From NCBI RefSeq assembly GCF_032854445.1, contig NC_088295.1, positions 66,633,249-66,697,248 on the forward strand: a stretch of 64,000 nucleotides of DNA, read 5' to 3'. Each line of letters begins with the position of its first letter. Within the stretch, counting starts at the first letter, position 1. The notes beneath the pieces are model-generated. The model was not told the origin of the DNA and ran no database searches. It saw only the letters and a list, made by a program, of their open reading frames with translations. This document shows positions 60,542-64,000 of this stretch, in pieces. Made by a program: the position numbers and the translations under genes. The stretch is from Liolophura sinensis (Eukaryota > Mollusca > Polyplacophora > Chitonida > Chitonidae).

Positions 60542-62529
60542 TCAGCATCTATCTTATTGGGGCAGTAATTGTCCCCAGACTTCCGCTTAACATAATACTT
60601 TTTAGTGTACTGCCGCTAAAATTTGTGAAAAGAGAGGAGGCCTGGCGAGATTTTAAACACTGTAGCAAGCATCAGTTTAGAGAAAATGGATTGTGCACAG
60701 GCTCCACAAAAACAGAAACTATAATAGATAGGACGACTTGATGGCCTAATAAAAGGTACTTAGAATTCCCATAGCGTATTGTATTAATTTCGTGACATAA
60801 CAACTGATATTTAACTGACTGATCGGTATATCAGCTATTTGCAATCTTTTTGTCGTGTATCGACTGTATGCTCATACAGGGTGGAGATATTTTGATCAGT
60901 CAGCTCAACATTGTGTGACGACAACATGTGACATCGGAGATTTCAAAAAGAAAGATTAAAACTCCCATTTAAAGACGCAATGCATGGTATCTTTTGAGAA
61001 ATATAGCCTTCTTAACCCACAGCAGGTCAAGAGCTTAATACATTATGCCCAGTTCTACACGACATCAATATCAGGGATTTCATTCAATTAATTTTCATTT
61101 CGCAATGTATAAGAAAGCCTTTGTAATAGTCCTATTTCATTTACCGCATCGCTTTGCTCTTTTTTACATAATTACATAATCGATCCACCTGAGTATACGA
61201 GAAACAATCAGTCATGCTGACAATACTGAACGGTTGAAGACCATCATATCCATAAAAAAACAATTCTAGTGGCTGGAATGGGATGAATTTTGCATTCATG
61301 TGCCGGAAATCATCCGCAGACTTGATACGACAGGCGCCTGTGCTATCATAATCATATTTGTGCTGATCATAGTCCTAATAAAACAGTAATGGGGCTGGAG
61401 ATTGTCCGGGTATTAGAAGTCATTACGCGTCCAATTCAAGTAAGAAGCAGGTTCACACGAGGCACGCTGCACATCTTTATTTCATATTCAGCAATATTGC
61501 TCCAAACTTGAAACATGTATATGTTTGGCGGCTGATTGAATTGATATCAATATTTACCTTTTAAGAATTTATTGAAGGTGAGAAAGATAGAAAAGACAAG
61601 CTAAGTAATCAGTCTACACAGGGAAGGACATTGCTGCAGGACATGAGGAAACTAAGAGCATGTGTCGGAAAAGTACAGATATGTTATAACTTTGGACAGA
61701 GAACATGATTTTAAATTTCACAATGGGCACGCAATACGTAAGCCTTCCAATGATACATGTATTCTATTTATCTTCCGTTCGGATGAGTTTTGAGCAAGCA
61801 AAGGAGTTCACATTAAAACCGCAAGAAGTCCACCGCTTTGTCAAGCTTATTCGTTTATCTCTCTCCTCTGTTATTTACACAGTTATCATTCACATTCGTC
61901 CCTGGAGCTCTCTGAAGACAATTAAATTACGTGATGACGTGCTTGTTTTGGATGAAATAATCGTCATAATAGAGCAAAAAACAAAATGGACATATTGCGG
62001 CAAAATCTACACTAGAAACTGCATTGCACAGACAAATGATAAATCAATTTATGTTGGATGCTGAACTGTTTATGCTTTCGATGTGCAGATAAAAACTTGA
62101 TGATCGCCGAAGTTCTCTGAGACGTGAGCTAATGTCCTGTAAGTGATGTGTTACGAGGGTTTCCCGGCTGGAGAGAAACGATAAATGCCGTAATATCGGA
62201 CCGCTATATGGCCATGTATCGTCTTCTGTGCCCGGAGCTAAAGCCTCCTTTTTGTACTTAGGGTATTATTCCATCTTCAAATTACTGAGCGATTTGCCTT
62301 CAGGTGTAAACGTCTTCACCAACATAAAAGGATATACCACAAAACGTCCTGAAAATCACAGCTTTTAGTGTTACGATAAAGAACTACTATTGTGTTTTAA
62401 AGGGGAAGACCTCCCCCACCATTAGCCTGCCACACCTGTCTCTCTTTACAGGCTGTTACATCCTGTTATATCATTTTAATACTTAGGAAAATGTTGACAT
62501 TTTAACATTTACGTTTAAAGAGAGTAGTT

Positions 62530-64000
62530 GAACCTTTACTGTCATCACTCTACTATTCGACATGTATCTCGAAGCGTAGTAAATACATGTACACACGCCA
62601 AATGACCCCACGTCGTCATTTGACTGAAAAATTGTCCAGTACGACTTAAAATATTAGGCATACATACATAACCATACATACAAAGTTCACTTCGTATTTA
62701 ATTGTCGGTTCTGTTGTAGTGAATTTGTGGATTATTATCTGCAAAATTACGGGCATACAAAACAACTAATGTTGACTTGTTGTAACCAACCAACGATGAT
62801 ACCAGAAGGGATTTGCATGAGTGTCTTGCATTACCTATGTCCATATCTAATATCGATTTAATTAAGAGCTAATCATTGTTGATACCTCCGTGTCTCGGGA
62901 ACAAAGTTAATTCATAAAAATTGAGATAATCTGAATTGCTTTCTTAAATTCCTCTCTCCTCTATCGGGATACTACAGAAATACTTTTGTTTTGTGTTTTT
63001 TCACTTTCAACACATGGCGCCATTTATAAGGAATATCATCACGTGACATTAGGTAATTTTTTTTAAAAGTGCAGAGAATTTTTATTGAATTTTTATTGGT
63101 TTGTGTAATTGACCATTATTTCGGTCGTATGACAACGGTGTCTCCTTGTAGCAAGCCAGGCCCAATACCGACATATTTACAGAGCTGCCTCACTGGGACG
63201 TCACACTGAAGGCACCAGACATGTCCAATGTTAATGGGGACAAAGCATAACGAGTATGATTCGTTGAGGAATAGAACCCCGGGTCTACCGTTTCTATGTC
63301 ACAACAGCCGGGTTTTCCTTCGTGATCACTCCAATTCTTGGAACTGGAGTATCACTTTAAAAAACGTGTAGCACCCTCAGTGTCATGTATGCAAGAATAC
63401 ACTTGCTTATACACCTTAAAGTATGCCTTGAACCTATGAAAGAGGAATTTGGTCTGAAACAAGTGCTATGAAGTGACATTAAACAAATAAATCACATGCA
63501 AATTACACATTTTCAAAAACACCTCGAATGTTTTTCACTTGTTACGACACACGCAGTCATTAACGGGTTTGACAACTCAAGGGGGGCAATTTCATTCCAA
63601 TTCTCCGATTGGAGTTATTCTACGTACGAGTGCAGTCCCCTAAATCCTCCACAAGCCTGTAGTAGGCCACAGACCTCAGTTAATTTTCCATAAGCGACAG
63701 TGTTAAAGTTTAGCGCTGTAGCTCAGCCCCAAACATTCCGTGGCCAATAAGCTTTGGTGCATACCTGGCCCAGCCTGTGAGAAACAAGCCATAAAAATCT
63801 TGACATAGGTTGACCGTCAAAATCTGGACCTTTCTATACCGGCAGCTGGAAGGGGTGCCTAGCAACGCCAAAGGGACGTTACTCGCAGCCTCATCACCAC
63901 CTGTCTCCTTGTGTCCTCTCGCCCAGGCTTTCAAACTTTCATCATTAAAACTCATACACGCCCAAAGCTTAGACAATTTTCAGCATTTTGATACCAAGCA
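62530..64000. other. Sequence right of the duplication, no recognised gene
   Basis: A minus-strand open frame at 63710-63976 (88 codons, with a WARGHKETGGDEAAS-like middle) reads fairly like protein but has no recognised motif. A SINE-like stretch lies at 63150-63320. The rest is AT-rich with no visible features. Confidence 0.5.
63150..63320. mobile_element. Possible SINE of a third type
   Basis: The wording gccaggcccaataccgacat, then agagctgcctcactgggacg and tcacactgaaggcaccagac, ends with a box-B-like tagaaccccgggtctaccg. It resembles a tRNA-related SINE read on the minus strand. The call rests on general resemblance; no second copy is in the window. Confidence 0.35.

Larger units (their letters stand above)
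57115..62529. repeat. Segmental duplication, unit B
   Basis: Unit B directly follows unit A, head to tail, with the same order of landmarks and no large insertion at the junction. It ends at the aaagagagtagtt block that also ends unit A. It is about 1.3 kb shorter than A, mostly because A gained mobile elements and an internal duplication. Confidence 0.93.

Noticed and set aside
61705-62064. 119-codon plus-strand frame in unit B
   Set aside because: The aligned region of unit A has stops and frame changes, and the conserved blocks do not follow this frame.

Overview
This window looks like intron-rich, AT-rich animal DNA, most likely from a bivalve or another lophotrochozoan. The main evidence is the repeat fauna. 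tRNA-derived SINEs of types common in mollusc genomes recur throughout: one family has a conserved core ending in an AATAAA-type tail ('caccaatcaaataaat'), another has an ACTC-rich tail. There is also a decayed Tc1-type transposase, several short terminal-inverted-repeat elements and long TA microsatellites. Nothing prokaryotic is present. The species assignment is inference from repeats and one receptor gene, not from a marker gene.

Layout. At 1-389 (minus) a broken Tc1-like transposase runs off the left edge. From 7850 to 14516 (minus) lie the first two coding exons of a rhodopsin-class neuropeptide receptor of the neuromedin-U/pyrokinin/CAPA (PRXamide) group. They are separated by a 5.8 kb repeat-bearing intron, and the exons for TM6-TM7 are not visible here. 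From about 14.5 to 43 kb I see no convincing gene. That stretch holds SINEs, two MITE-like elements, a TA microsatellite, a 28-unit minisatellite of 68/62 bp units (28.28-30.15 kb) and a small 45-bp satellite (39.4 kb). At 43.9-44.9 kb two exon-like blocks sit on the minus strand. From 45.37 to 49.76 kb five exons on the plus strand join in one reading frame into about 310 residues of a protein I do not recognise. One of its introns holds a 200-N assembly gap whose two flanks are near-copies of each other.

From about 50.34 to 62.53 kb there is a direct tandem segmental duplication. Unit A is about 50,337-57,107 and unit B about 57,115-62,529. Each unit carries, on the minus strand, matching exon-like blocks of an unrecognised gene. 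Unit B keeps the terminal block open while unit A is frameshifted. Unit A also has several SINE/MITE insertions that unit B lacks. The last 1.5 kb holds a tRNA-SINE-like stretch and no recognised gene.

How the parts relate: the receptor, the plus-strand gene and the duplicated minus-strand gene appear to be independent loci in a repeat-rich region. I see no evidence of functional linkage. The most useful second looks are the duplication and its decay, the overlapping gap flanks, the two exons that end in tandem GTNNGT donors, the 71-bp exon-end duplication and the fold-back SINE.
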